Below, piece by piece: positions 1-8,613 of a stretch of DNA of 57,541 bases. The position numbers and the translations under genes were made by a program. Position 1 is the stretch's first letter; every line of letters starts with the position of its first letter. This DNA comes from DASZXJ01 sp035545895 (lineage in GTDB: Bacteria; Planctomycetota; Phycisphaerae; Tepidisphaerales; Tepidisphaeraceae), in NCBI GenBank assembly GCA_035545895.1, contig DASZXJ010000201.1, positions 1 through 57,541 on the forward strand. Reading direction: 5' to 3'. A model generated the notes under the pieces. That model saw nothing but the letters and a program-made list of their open reading frames with translations, was not told where the DNA came from and searched no databases.

Positions 1-1
1 C

Positions 2-154
2 ACAAAACAGTTGAAATATCTTGAGGAAAACATTGCCGCACTGAATGTCCGCCTGAATTCAGACGAATTAAAACAACTTGATGAAATTCTTCCGCCCGGA
101 GCCGTAGCGGGACATCGCTATTATGAGCAGGCCATCAGCGGGCTGAACCGATGA
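2..154 (+). CDS. Aldo/keto reductase, C-terminal fragment
   Basis: Only the last 50 codons lie in the window; the gene begins upstream. The readable end has the shape of the C-terminus of aldo/keto reductases: a helix with 'LEENIAALNVRL', then 'ELKQLDEILPPGAVAGHRYYE'. In this family that stretch helps close the NADPH-binding barrel and shapes substrate preference. The catalytic tetrad cannot be seen, so the substrate is unknown. It ends in TGA, 34 bases before the next start. The family assignment rests on this short tail alone. Confidence 0.72.
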   Translation, partial: TKQLKYLEENIAALNVRLNSDELKQLDEILPPGAVAGHRYYEQAISGLNR

Positions 155-188
155 ATGGCGTGCATCAAGTCGTTACACTCTTGGCAGG

Positions 189-824
189 ATGAACCCGACC
201 GACCCGCAATCCTCGCCGCCGCCTCGCGCGTTCACGCAGGGCGTAGGCACCGTATTTCAATTCGTTGGGGTTATTTCGTTTCTCATTTTCTTTCTGACGT
301 GCTGCCTGAGCGGCGTGGTTCTTCCCAGCAATACAAGCGGCGGCTGGGGGCCGTACACAACCGCTACCGCCATCAGTGCCACGGTTTTGGCGGGAATTAC
401 ATTTGGCCTGGCGCTGGCGAGCATCGGCCTGGGTCTCCAGGCCCAACGCCGCAACTCCCCCGCCATGGCGATTACCGCTTGCGCCATCGCGACAATTTTT
501 TGGCCGATCCACGCGATATTTTTCATCACCGTGCATTTATGGATTCTGACCGCGATCACGGTTGTCCTGACGCTGGTCTTTGCAGCCCTCTTGCTTCTCT
601 CGATCAACGCATATCGCGAAATGAAGCTAAATCCTCCGCCCATCGGTCAGGAAATTCTGGGGCTGGATTACAAGATTCCCTATTCTCATTTGCATCAGGA
701 CCCGCCTGAAGTTCGGCTTGCGCGCGAGCTCGCGGAGCGTCGTCGCAAACTCGAATCCCAGCAAAAAGAGCTTGAAATGCTTGAGCAAAAGTTGCACCGT
801 AAGACAAACAATCCCGAGGAATAG
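189..824 (+). CDS. Four-helix membrane protein with C-terminal coiled coil
   Basis: I do not recognise a family. The 211-residue protein has a proline-rich N-terminus, then four hydrophobic segments at roughly residues 20-45, 58-82, 92-110 and 112-136. A soluble tail follows, and residues 175-205 are rich in Arg, Glu, Gln and Lys with heptad-like spacing, which suggests a coiled coil. The layout fits a small inner-membrane protein with a cytoplasmic oligomerisation tail. It lies between an aldo/keto reductase and an exported repeat protein on the same strand, with no clear functional link to either. A weak purine-rich ribosome-binding site precedes the ATG. Confidence 0.7.
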   Translation: MNPTDPQSSPPPRAFTQGVGTVFQFVGVISFLIFFLTCCLSGVVLPSNTSGGWGPYTTATAISATVLAGITFGLALASIGLGLQAQRRNSPAMAITACAIATIFWPIHAIFFITVHLWILTAITVVLTLVFAALLLLSINAYREMKLNPPPIGQEILGLDYKIPYSHLHQDPPEVRLARELAERRRKLESQQKELEMLEQKLHRKTNNPEE

Positions 825-857
825 CTATCATCACGAACATTCCAATCAGGAGACCGC

Positions 858-2018
858 ATGTTTCGAAAAGCCGCCGCCGTCATTTGTATGTTCGCGCTGA
901 GTTCCGTGTGCCTGGCGCAGAACGACATCAATCAGAAACTTCAACAATCGATCGATAAAGGGCTGGCGTTTATCAAGTCGAGCCAGCAGCCCGATGGAAG
1001 CTGGCAGAAAGGCCAGGAACCGCCGGCGTTTACGGCTCTGGCGCTGCGAGCGCTGGTGCTCGATCCGAAATACAACGCCGACACGGATTTCGTCAAAAAG
1101 GGTTATGACAAGCTGCTTGCTTCGCAGGTGGGCGACGGTGGCATCTACAGCAGCGAACTGACCTGCTACAACACCGCCATCGCGCTCAGCTCGTTTGCGG
1201 CGGGAGATCGTCCGCAGTTCAAAGAAGCGATGGACCGGGCGATGGCGTATCTCCGTGGTTTTCAATGGAATGAAACGTTGACCACCCCCAAGGGCCGGAA
1301 AGTGACCAGCGACAAGGACGCGTGGTACGGCGGCTGGGGTTACGAAGGCAACAACGGCCGGCCGGATTTGAGCAATACACAGATGGCCATCGAAGCCATG
1401 CACGATGCCGGCCTCAAGCCCGATGACCCTGCCTACAAAAATGCGATCAAGTTCCTTTCCCGCATGCAGAACCGATCGGAATCCAACGACCAGCCGTGGT
1501 CGGGAAACGATGGCGGATTCATCTACAGCCCCGGCGAAGACGACAAGGGCGATTCAAAGGCCGGCATCTACACCGACTCCGACGGCAAACGCATGGTCCG
1601 CAGCTACGGGTCGATGACCTACGCAGGCCTGAAAAGCTTTGTCTACGCCGGCCTGAGCAAGGACGATCCGCGCGTCCAAGCTGCCTGGGATTGGATCAGC
1701 AAGAATTGGACGCTCGACGAAAACCCCGGCATGCGGCTGGGCAACCCGCAGGCGGCCCGGCAAGGCATGTTCTATTACATGCACACGCTCGCCAGGGCAT
1801 TAAACGCGTATGACCAAACAACCATCACCGATCCACAGGGAAAGAAACATGATTGGCGGGTTGAGTTGATCGACAAACTCGTTTCCCTGCAAAAATCTGA
1901 CGGAAGCTGGGCCGGGGAAGCTCGCTGGATGGAAAGCAACCCGATCCTTGCAACATCGTATTGCGTGCTTGCATTGGAGGAAGTGCGGGACGATCTGAAA
2001 GAACATCCGGCACCTTGA
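858..2018 (+). CDS. Exported prenyltransferase/squalene-cyclase-repeat protein
   Basis: This 386-residue protein has a signal peptide (about residues 1-20, ending in Cys-Leu-Ala before Gln). The mature part contains repeated 'QW'-like segments: 'SSQQPDGSWQ' near residue 46, 'ASQVGDGGIYSS' near 89, a Gly/Trp-rich segment near 155, and 'SLQKSDGSWAGEARW' near the end. These belong to the alpha-alpha toroid fold shared by squalene-hopene cyclases, prenyltransferases and complement-type proteins. The acidic DXDD catalytic motif of squalene-hopene cyclases was not seen, so a scaffold or binding role is more likely than terpene cyclisation. Planctomycetes carry many such exported proteins. The start is supported by AGGAGA seven bases upstream of the ATG. 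Confidence 0.82.
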   Translation: MFRKAAAVICMFALSSVCLAQNDINQKLQQSIDKGLAFIKSSQQPDGSWQKGQEPPAFTALALRALVLDPKYNADTDFVKKGYDKLLASQVGDGGIYSSELTCYNTAIALSSFAAGDRPQFKEAMDRAMAYLRGFQWNETLTTPKGRKVTSDKDAWYGGWGYEGNNGRPDLSNTQMAIEAMHDAGLKPDDPAYKNAIKFLSRMQNRSESNDQPWSGNDGGFIYSPGEDDKGDSKAGIYTDSDGKRMVRSYGSMTYAGLKSFVYAGLSKDDPRVQAAWDWISKNWTLDENPGMRLGNPQAARQGMFYYMHTLARALNAYDQTTITDPQGKKHDWRVELIDKLVSLQKSDGSWAGEARWMESNPILATSYCVLALEEVRDDLKEHPAP

Positions 2019-2061
2019 GTACAAGGCGAAATAACGAATCGAACCGTATTAATTTTCGTAC

Positions 2062-4116
2062 TCAGAATATCAATCGATAGACATCGTGATAAGTCACGTA
2101 CAGGAAGACTCCGCCGATTAATGCCAGCCCGGCGATTTGAGCGATTCCCTGCGCCTTGGGCGATAGCGGCTTGCCTGTGATCTTTTCCAGAATCAGGAAG
2201 GTGAACAATCCGCCGTCTGCAATTGGAATCGGCAGGAAATTCACCACCGCCAGGTTGGCGCTGATCATCGCCAAAAACCAGATGACCCAATCGGCGCCGC
2301 GATTGGCCAGCTTTGATCCCTGGTGGAAAATTCCGATCGGGCCCATCGCGTTGGAAGCGGAGATCGATCCCTGGAACATTCGGCGAAAGGTCTGATAGAA
2401 CTGCAACATCAGGTCTCGCGTTTCGCCCAGGCCCCAGCGCGCGGCTTCGACGGGGCTGGTCGTGCGGCGAACTTCGTTCAGTTCGCGCAAAATCAGATCG
2501 GCTGTGTACTGCTGCGATTTGACCTGAGCGAGCTGTTCGCCGTTCATCGCCAGTTGAACTTTTTTGGTCTGTCCCTGCGGATTCAATACCTCAACCTCCA
2601 CAGGAGTATCGACCGAGACGGCTGCGAGCAACCGCTGCACATCGCGCCAATTGGAAACCGGCTGGCCGCCCACGGTTTTAACGGTCGAGCCGCTTTCAAT
2701 TCCAGCGCGCTGGGCCGGACTTCCGGCCGCGATATCGGAAATCACGGCGTGATCGTCGTCCGGACGCAATGCGATGCCAAGCCCTCTTCGTTCGCCACCA
2801 ATTCGCATGGATGGTTCGAGGTCTTTCACTTCAACAGGTTGGCCACCGCGAATAACGAGCATATCCACCTTGTGCCCGTTCTGGCCGGCGTCGTTCAAAA
2901 TCTCGCGAATCTTGGGCAAGGTCGGCCGCGCGATCGGATCGTTGGTCGGCTGAATCGTAATCTGTTCAACGATGTCATCCGGTTTAAGCTTGTCCCTGGC
3001 CGGGGAAGCCGGCTGGATCAAATCGATAACCGTTCGCATGCCCATGCCGGCGATGCTCAGTGGAACGGCGCCAAAGTTGCCGACGAAAGTCGGCTTGACC
3101 TCTCGTTCGGCCTGATGATTCATCGTGTCCTGCACGGTGATCTTCACCGGCATACCCTGCTGAAGCGCGCGATCGAGCTTGTAATAATCCTTCACCGGAT
3201 CGACGGGCTGACCGTTGATCGCGATGATGGTTTCGCCCGGCCTGACCGGTGCGTTTTTGAGCAGGTTCTTGTCTTCCGGCAGGAGTTTGTCGGGTTCAGG
3301 CCCGCGCAACTCGCTGGAGGGCGCAACGCCCATTTGCAAAAAGCCGCTTGGATCGCCTTCAGCAGTGCGCGGAGTCACCGACAACATCTGCTCGGAACCA
3401 TCGGGGTGTTTGACAAGCATCTGAACGGGCTGGCCCTTTTCCGCCATCGCCACGTTCAAACTGATCTTGGTGAAATCATGCTGAAATTTGCCGTCAAAAG
3501 TCAGGATGCGATCGCCGACCTTCAAGCCGGCTTCCTGGGCCGGCGAGCCGGTCAATACGGTTCCCACGACCGCGGGCGGCGCTTTGAATCCCATGCGAAA
3601 CAGAAGCGTGAACATCAGGATCGCCAGCAGAACGTTCATGATGACACCCGCCGAGACGATGACCATGCGTTTGCCAACCGATTTTTTGTTGTAAGCGCGA
3701 GGGCTTTCAGACTTTGAATTGGGATCGAGATCGTCCTGCCCGAGCATTTTCACATAGCCGCCGAGCGGAACCCAGTTCAGCCGATATTCGGTCTCGCCCA
3801 AGCCGAGAGCGGCAATGGCGGAATCCACCTTCTCCGGCGTGCGATATTCGATTTCTTCGCTCGGCTGATGCTGCGATGTCTGCTGCTGCGAAAGATATTC
3901 GTCGATCTTCTGATTGAATTCTGTTGCGCTGGAACCCCGGCGAACGCCGAGTCCCTTGCGCCAAGAAATCATGGCGTGACCAAAGCCGACGGCAAACTGC
4001 TCGACCTTCACGCCCGCCCACTTGGCCGCCAAAAAATGTCCCAACTCGTGCCAGAAAATCACAAACCCGAAACCGAAGACCAGAAGGAAGATAAGGCCGA
4101 TATATGCAAAGTCCAT
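2062..4116 (-). CDS. rseP: Site-2 intramembrane zinc protease, RseP family
   Basis: Membrane metalloprotease that cuts transmembrane anti-sigma factors or signal-peptide remnants. The zinc motif HELGH is at residues 23-27 inside the first membrane helix. The second catalytic region appears near residue 630 as 'NFLPIPIADGG', matching the family's NxxPxxxxDG motif with its metal-ligand Asp. Between them lie PDZ-type segments: 'GSPAQEAGLKVGDRIL' near 190, 'VRPGETIIAINGQPV' near 290 and 'GSPAQRAGIESGSTV' near 465. At 684 residues it is much longer than the usual ~450, mainly because of this periplasmic part. It is the last gene of a minus-strand run, 49 bases after dxr, an arrangement common in bacteria. 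Confidence 0.93.
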   Translation of the reverse strand: MDFAYIGLIFLLVFGFGFVIFWHELGHFLAAKWAGVKVEQFAVGFGHAMISWRKGLGVRRGSSATEFNQKIDEYLSQQQTSQHQPSEEIEYRTPEKVDSAIAALGLGETEYRLNWVPLGGYVKMLGQDDLDPNSKSESPRAYNKKSVGKRMVIVSAGVIMNVLLAILMFTLLFRMGFKAPPAVVGTVLTGSPAQEAGLKVGDRILTFDGKFQHDFTKISLNVAMAEKGQPVQMLVKHPDGSEQMLSVTPRTAEGDPSGFLQMGVAPSSELRGPEPDKLLPEDKNLLKNAPVRPGETIIAINGQPVDPVKDYYKLDRALQQGMPVKITVQDTMNHQAEREVKPTFVGNFGAVPLSIAGMGMRTVIDLIQPASPARDKLKPDDIVEQITIQPTNDPIARPTLPKIREILNDAGQNGHKVDMLVIRGGQPVEVKDLEPSMRIGGERRGLGIALRPDDDHAVISDIAAGSPAQRAGIESGSTVKTVGGQPVSNWRDVQRLLAAVSVDTPVEVEVLNPQGQTKKVQLAMNGEQLAQVKSQQYTADLILRELNEVRRTTSPVEAARWGLGETRDLMLQFYQTFRRMFQGSISASNAMGPIGIFHQGSKLANRGADWVIWFLAMISANLAVVNFLPIPIADGGLFTFLILEKITGKPLSPKAQGIAQIAGLALIGGVFLYVTYHDVYRLIF

Positions 4117-4165
4117 GGGGTTCTCTTTATCATCCTGACAAGGTGACGAATCATCCTGTCATCTG

Positions 4166-5326
4166 CTAAATCGCGTTCTTCAATATCTCCGCCGCGGTCG
4201 CCCGCGCCCATCGGTCCGCTTCGAGCAGATCGTCCAAGGTAGGCTCCGGCTGAAGTTGACCGGCGCGAATTGTAAGCTCAACCACGCGACAAATCATGCC
4301 AAAGCGGATTTTACCGGCGATAAAGGCGGCAACGGCGGTTTCGTTTGCCGCATTTAATATCGCCCCCGCCGTTCCGCGAATTCGGGCCGCCTCATATCCC
4401 AACCGCAAAGCCGGAAAACGTTGCATATCCGGAGGTTCAAAATTCCACGAAAATTTCGCCCCCGTCGCCAGCTTCCGCCCAATTCCCGGCTTCCTATCGG
4501 GATAGGTCAATGCGTATTGAATCGGCGTCCGCATGTCAGGCGGCGAAAGTTGCGCGATCACCGAACCATCCACGAATTCCACCATCGAATGCACCACCGA
4601 TTCCGGATGCACCATGATTTCGATCTTCTCCGGCGGCAGATCAAACAGCCAGCAGGCTTCGATCAACTCCAATGCCTTGTTGAACATCGTGGCCGAGTCG
4701 ATCGTGATCTTGCTTCCCATCTGCCAGGTCGGATGTTTTAAAGCATCGGCCAGCGTGGCATTTTCAATTTGATGATAATCGGCGCACCGAAACGGCCCGC
4801 CGCTGGCGGTGAGGATGACCCGCTTGATCTCGCTCATCCGCCCCGCCGCCATCGCTTGAAAAATGGCGGAGTGTTCGGAATCAACCGGCAGGATCTGTAC
4901 ACCTCGGCGTCGCGCTTCAGGAATCAATAGCGAACCCGCGACGACCAGCGATTCCTTGTTGGCCAGTGCAAGCTGTTTTCCCGCGCGCACCGCCGCCAGC
5001 ACCGGACGAAGCCCCGCCGCTCCGACAATGGCCGCCAGCACCATATCCACATCATCGCGGCAAACCATCTCAACCAGGCCGCCTTCACCGATATAGATTT
5101 GCGCGCCAAGGTCCTGCGCCTGCTGCTTGACCTGTTCCGTGAGCGATTCATCCGCCACCGCGATGGCCGCCGGCCGATGCGCGCGCGCTTGTTCGATCAA
5201 ACGATCGATATTCTGATGAACGCCCAGAGCGATCGCGCGGTATGGCAAACCCAGATGCTGAATCACTTCCAGTGCGTTGCACCCGATCGAACCGCTGGAC
5301 CCCAGGATGGCAATGCGTTTGGACAT
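4166..5326 (-). CDS. dxr: 1-deoxy-D-xylulose 5-phosphate reductoisomerase
   Basis: Converts 1-deoxy-D-xylulose 5-phosphate to 2-C-methyl-D-erythritol 4-phosphate with NADPH, the committed step of the MEP isoprenoid pathway, in the cytoplasm. The NADPH-binding loop GSSGSIG is at residues 9-15. Metal ligands are Asp149 and Glu151 in 'PVDSEHSA' and Glu220 in 'MFNKALELIEA', matching D150, E152 and E231 of the E. coli enzyme. The length of 386 residues is typical. The start lies 3 bases after the RnfD-like stop, so the two are probably co-transcribed; rseP follows. The dxr-rseP pair is widespread, but a RnfD-like gene in front is unusual, since cdsA often sits there. Confidence 0.97.
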   Translation of the reverse strand: MSKRIAILGSSGSIGCNALEVIQHLGLPYRAIALGVHQNIDRLIEQARAHRPAAIAVADESLTEQVKQQAQDLGAQIYIGEGGLVEMVCRDDVDMVLAAIVGAAGLRPVLAAVRAGKQLALANKESLVVAGSLLIPEARRRGVQILPVDSEHSAIFQAMAAGRMSEIKRVILTASGGPFRCADYHQIENATLADALKHPTWQMGSKITIDSATMFNKALELIEACWLFDLPPEKIEIMVHPESVVHSMVEFVDGSVIAQLSPPDMRTPIQYALTYPDRKPGIGRKLATGAKFSWNFEPPDMQRFPALRLGYEAARIRGTAGAILNAANETAVAAFIAGKIRFGMICRVVELTIRAGQLQPEPTLDDLLEADRWARATAAEILKNAI

Positions 5327-5329
5327 TTC

Positions 5330-6511
5330 TCAAACCAGCGTGTGGGCTTTGAAGAATCGATCCAGCAAGGGCGCCGCTGCCGCAACAATCAGCAGGGCAA
5401 GATACGCTCCAACTGAAACGGACAGATACAGTTGAAACACGCCGGTCAAAATCCCCGCCAGCAGTGCATAAAGCGTTCGTGCTCGCTGCGCGATGGGCCG
5501 TACCAGCGAAGAGGGCGCGAGGAAAAACGCGGTAAACAGCAATGGCCCCGCCAGCATCTCGTAATTCACCAAAGTCAGCACCAGCAATCGATCTCCCGGG
5601 CTTCGCACGGCAAACCAGTGCCACACAAAATCATCGCCAACGACGAACGGCAGCGGGAGAATGAGCATCGTCAGCATGGCCGAGACGACCATCACCAGCG
5701 GCACGCGGCTGTCAATCATGCCGTGGTAGAGCAAGAACAATCCGCCGACGATCACGGCGATGGCGCTGCCCAGACCAATCGGGGCAGGCTGTCCGCCAAG
5801 CAGTAAATCCTCCAGCGGCGGCAGGTGGTCGCGCAGCAACGCGTCGAGCGGAACCAGCGTATTCATGGGCCAGCGGCGCGTGGTGGTGTATCGCGTGAGC
5901 GTCAGGGCGGAAGTCTCGGCTTGTACCGCGTCGTGGCCGGGCACTAAATCGGCGCGAAGCCACGGGCGCATGATTGCCCCGATCGGCGGGGCTGCATCAA
6001 CTACATCTCCACGAAAAATATGACTCCATTGAAGGCTGGCCTCGGGAACCAGCAACTGATGAAAGCATGCCACCAGAAATAGATGCGTCAGCACAACCGG
6101 ATGAATTTTTCCCCAGCCGACGCCTTGAATGAGGCGAACCAGGATCACCATGATCACCGCCCCACCCGCCAACACCGGCCAGTCGGTGACGCTGAAAAGA
6201 TCCGCGGGCAAGGTCAGTCCGAGCAAACCCGCAAGCCATAGGACCTGATCGTATCGCAATGCCGCGCCGCGCAACCCGATTCGTCGCCAGATGAATGTTG
6301 CAGCCGTCGCCCAGATCATCGTGAGCATGATCGTGCCGACCGCGCGCCAGCCGAACAGGCACCACCCCGCCGTGGCGGGGAAAAGGACGCCCATCGCGTG
6401 CATCATGAAATAGCGATGAATCCCCACGCCGCTGTGCATCGGCCAAATACCCGGTCGGCGTCGAAGCCCCGTTGGCGGAATGGTCGCGGCAGGAAGTGAG
6501 GTGTCTGACAT
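5330..6511 (-). CDS. RnfD/NqrB-like membrane subunit
   Basis: 393-residue polytopic protein resembling the RnfD/NqrB subunit of ion-translocating electron-transfer complexes. Visible hallmarks: an N-terminal 'MHSGVGIHRYFM' (family: H-S-G-x-x-x-x-x-x-M), 'GVGWGKIHPVVL' near residue 130 (family: GGxGxNxFNPA), and 'LLLGGQPAPIGLGSAIAVIVGG' near 237, followed by 'IDSRVPLVMV' (family: LG..PG.IGE.S..AILIGG, then W.IP). The covalent-FMN region, usually S-G-A-T, reads S-A-L-T at 201-204, so Thr204 may still carry flavin. No RnfA, B, E or G gene is in the window. It follows the RnfC-like gene and runs directly into dxr. A CdsA assignment was considered and rejected because that signature is absent. Confidence 0.75.
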   Translation of the reverse strand: MSDTSLPAATIPPTGLRRRPGIWPMHSGVGIHRYFMMHAMGVLFPATAGWCLFGWRAVGTIMLTMIWATAATFIWRRIGLRGAALRYDQVLWLAGLLGLTLPADLFSVTDWPVLAGGAVIMVILVRLIQGVGWGKIHPVVLTHLFLVACFHQLLVPEASLQWSHIFRGDVVDAAPPIGAIMRPWLRADLVPGHDAVQAETSALTLTRYTTTRRWPMNTLVPLDALLRDHLPPLEDLLLGGQPAPIGLGSAIAVIVGGLFLLYHGMIDSRVPLVMVVSAMLTMLILPLPFVVGDDFVWHWFAVRSPGDRLLVLTLVNYEMLAGPLLFTAFFLAPSSLVRPIAQRARTLYALLAGILTGVFQLYLSVSVGAYLALLIVAAAAPLLDRFFKAHTLV

Positions 6512-6581
6512 CAGTGGGAAAGATTACATGGATCGATCAAAGCTGGCCAGTATCCGCGAAACTCCGTTTGGGTTGAGAATT

Positions 6582-6646
6582 TTTTAGCCCCGTCGCTTGC
6601 GACGGGTTTCAGCGCACGACACCCGCCGCAAGCGGCGGGGCTAAAA
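6582..6646. repeat. REP-like GC palindrome
   Basis: Outer arms TTTTAGCCCCG (6582-6592) and CGGGGCTAAAA (6636-6646) are exact inverse complements. Each half also holds its own GC hairpin, built on CGTCGCTTGCGACG and CCGCCGCAAGCGG. It sits in the 171-base gap between the RnfC-like and RnfD-like genes. Related copies occur at 19021, 23456 and 34836. It could act as a transcript hairpin or terminator, or be a mobile REP-type element. Confidence 0.8.
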
Positions 6647-6682
6647 TAAATGAATTACCTCAATTCGAGTTGCTCCCAAATA

Positions 6683-7744
6683 TTAACGGTTTGTCGCCGC
6701 TGCGATGGCCTGCATCTTTCGAATGCCCTCAAGAAGCGGCAATTGCGATGGGCAGACATATGAACAGACGCCACATTCAATGCAAGCCTCGAGCCCGGAT
6801 TGTTCTGCCAGATGCAAGTCTTCACTTTGGGCGGCTTCCAGCACGCCGGCCGGATGAACCTTTGTCGCGCACCAATCGACACACCAGCCGCATCGCGTGC
6901 AGGGCGACGGATTCACGTTGGGCCTTGGCGGCGTGCAATGAATCACCAGTTCGCCGTGGCCCATCGCCTGGTCGGCTTTCACCTGGAAATCCCGCAGCAC
7001 ATCCCCCACCCGCAAGGCTCGACCTTCCAGCGGAACGCCCAATACTTCGAATATTTTGGCAATCGTTGTGCCGACCGGGGCAGTGACGAATTGCGCATCG
7101 TGCCACACGCGATCGCGCACGGCCAAGGGTACGCGCGTCATCGACTCTTCAAGCAGCGCACATCGTCCGACCGCGACTGCGGCCGCACCATCGAGCACGA
7201 CCACGCCGACTTCAGTCGGTAGTCGCCCGGGTCGAAGACGCCTGCCAGTCATGCCCCAGGTCAGAAGCGTCGGATCAGAATGCGGATAATCATTTAGAAT
7301 CGGCTCGACACGCACATCAACCGCGGCACATGTCTTGCGCAATTTGGAAAGCCATCCCGACACAACCCGGCTGTCGGTGATACACGATGTAACCTTCGCG
7401 CCGACCAATCTTCCGACGAGCAAAGCGCCAGCCGTCAGTTCCAGAGGAAATTTCGCGGCCAATGCGCTATTTAGACATGCACCCGCATCGGAATCAAGAA
7501 TGCCACAGAGCACGGTATCCATCGGCCGGCGCATCGCCTGGGTCAACTGGCCCAAAAGATCGGGACTGTTGCGCCGATTGACGATCACGCCGCAGCGATT
7601 GAGTTTGTCGATCCACGCGCCCAGTTCCTTCGACGCGATCGATCGCAAGGGCATCAGCGCGGCGAAATCGGTTGCGGGGACCAACGGCGCATCAATCGAT
7701 ACGAAATCGGGAAGATCAGCAGTATCATCCGCTTGAGCGGTCAT
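6683..7744 (-). CDS. RnfC-like iron-sulfur protein lacking the NADH/FMN motif
   Basis: 353 residues. The C-terminal half has two 4Fe-4S ferredoxin clusters: Cys282, 285, 288, 292 and Cys321, 324, 327, 331 (patterns CxxCxxCxxxC). Before it lies a RnfC/NuoF-type segment, 'YPHSDPTLLTWGMTGR' then 'LPTEVGVVVLDGAAAVAV' (residues 153-192), matching the family's 'YPQGGExxLIxxLTGR...LPxxVGVVVxN'. The family's glycine-rich nucleotide motif (GLGGAGFPT) and the N-terminal barrel-sandwich region are not recognisable. So this may be an electron-transfer version that does not oxidise NADH itself. It directly precedes the RnfD-like gene and starts 3 bases after the isomerase stop. The cluster pattern is clear; the role is inference. 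Confidence 0.75.
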   Translation of the reverse strand: MTAQADDTADLPDFVSIDAPLVPATDFAALMPLRSIASKELGAWIDKLNRCGVIVNRRNSPDLLGQLTQAMRRPMDTVLCGILDSDAGACLNSALAAKFPLELTAGALLVGRLVGAKVTSCITDSRVVSGWLSKLRKTCAAVDVRVEPILNDYPHSDPTLLTWGMTGRRLRPGRLPTEVGVVVLDGAAAVAVGRCALLEESMTRVPLAVRDRVWHDAQFVTAPVGTTIAKIFEVLGVPLEGRALRVGDVLRDFQVKADQAMGHGELVIHCTPPRPNVNPSPCTRCGWCVDWCATKVHPAGVLEAAQSEDLHLAEQSGLEACIECGVCSYVCPSQLPLLEGIRKMQAIAAATNR

Positions 7745-7747
7745 TGA

Positions 7748-8578
7748 TCAACCCCCCGCAAGCGGCACATTGATTTGGCGGCAAAGATTTTTCAGTGCAT
7801 CGGCCGCAACCTTAAATAGCTGAGGCCCACTGAATCCACCAAATTGTCCATGTGCGGAAAGATGCGGCTCAAGGCTTAGAAAACCTCGATAGCCGCTCGC
7901 GTAAGCATCTTCCAAAATCGGCGCAAGCTGGCCGTCGCCCTCACCGGCGGGGACAACCCGGCCATCGGACATCATCGCGTCTTTGATATGAATGTGCGTC
8001 GAATATGCCTTCAACCCCGGCCAGCACGACAGCGGCAATTCCTTGGCTTGCACGAAATTGGCGAAATCAAACGCGCTGCGAAATTTCGGCGAATCAATTG
8101 CCTGCATCAGATCGACACATTGCGTGCCCTTTTCGCCATAAATCTTTGCTTCGTTCTCATGAACGATTGTCACATCGGTGTCGGCAACGTATTCAACCTT
8201 GGCCTGCATGCGCCGGACGATCCAGTCGCGATATTTCATGATCTGCCCCTGATCGTCCGGATAATAGCTGAAAATGCGGATCATCGGCGCGCCAAAATAC
8301 TGCGACATATCGACGGCGATCTTGAACCGGTCGAAATGCTCGTTCCAACTGTCTGTGATCTTCACCTTGCCGATGGGCGATCCAATGCTCGCGACCCCCA
8401 GCCCGTTGTCATTCAATTTCGACCTGATTTCGTTTCGCAGCGATTGATCGAAATCCAGCACATTGATGCCGGAAACGCTTCGCAACTCGAAATGTGTGAT
8501 GCCATTTTCCTTGCAGACGCGAATCTGCTTATCAAGCTCGGGCGATATCTCATCGGCAAATGCGGCGAGTCGAAGCAT
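7748..8578 (-). CDS. TIM-barrel sugar phosphate isomerase/epimerase-like
   Basis: Protein of the AP-endonuclease-2/xylose-isomerase-like TIM-barrel superfamily, whose members isomerise or epimerise sugars and inositols using a divalent metal. From Met at 8578 it starts 'MLRLAAFADEIS', the usual first strand. Metal-ligand candidates are Glu in 'TIVHENEA', Asp in 'SAFDFANF', His in 'STHIHIKDA' and Glu in 'FLSLEPHL', in the family order. The length of 276 residues is normal. An in-frame TTG at 8617 overlaps the previous stop (TTGA) and would add 13 residues; I prefer the ATG for conservation, although no good ribosome-binding site is visible. It lies between yfcE and the RnfC-like gene. Substrate unknown. 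Confidence 0.82.
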   Translation of the reverse strand: MLRLAAFADEISPELDKQIRVCKENGITHFELRSVSGINVLDFDQSLRNEIRSKLNDNGLGVASIGSPIGKVKITDSWNEHFDRFKIAVDMSQYFGAPMIRIFSYYPDDQGQIMKYRDWIVRRMQAKVEYVADTDVTIVHENEAKIYGEKGTQCVDLMQAIDSPKFRSAFDFANFVQAKELPLSCWPGLKAYSTHIHIKDAMMSDGRVVPAGEGDGQLAPILEDAYASGYRGFLSLEPHLSAHGQFGGFSGPQLFKVAADALKNLCRQINVPLAGG

Positions 8579-8613
8579 GCGGGGATTGTAGGTCACTTGC
8601 ACATTGCAGCAAG

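Noticed and set aside
2323..3717. Plus-strand 464-codon ORF antisense to rseP
   Set aside because: It is a shadow of rseP codon bias, with His/Arg/Asn-rich composition and no motif.
5330..6511. CdsA (phosphatidate cytidylyltransferase), expected before dxr
   Set aside because: The CdsA C-terminal signature with conserved Lys-Asp and GHGG...DR.D is absent, whereas RnfD/NqrB-type blocks are present in order.
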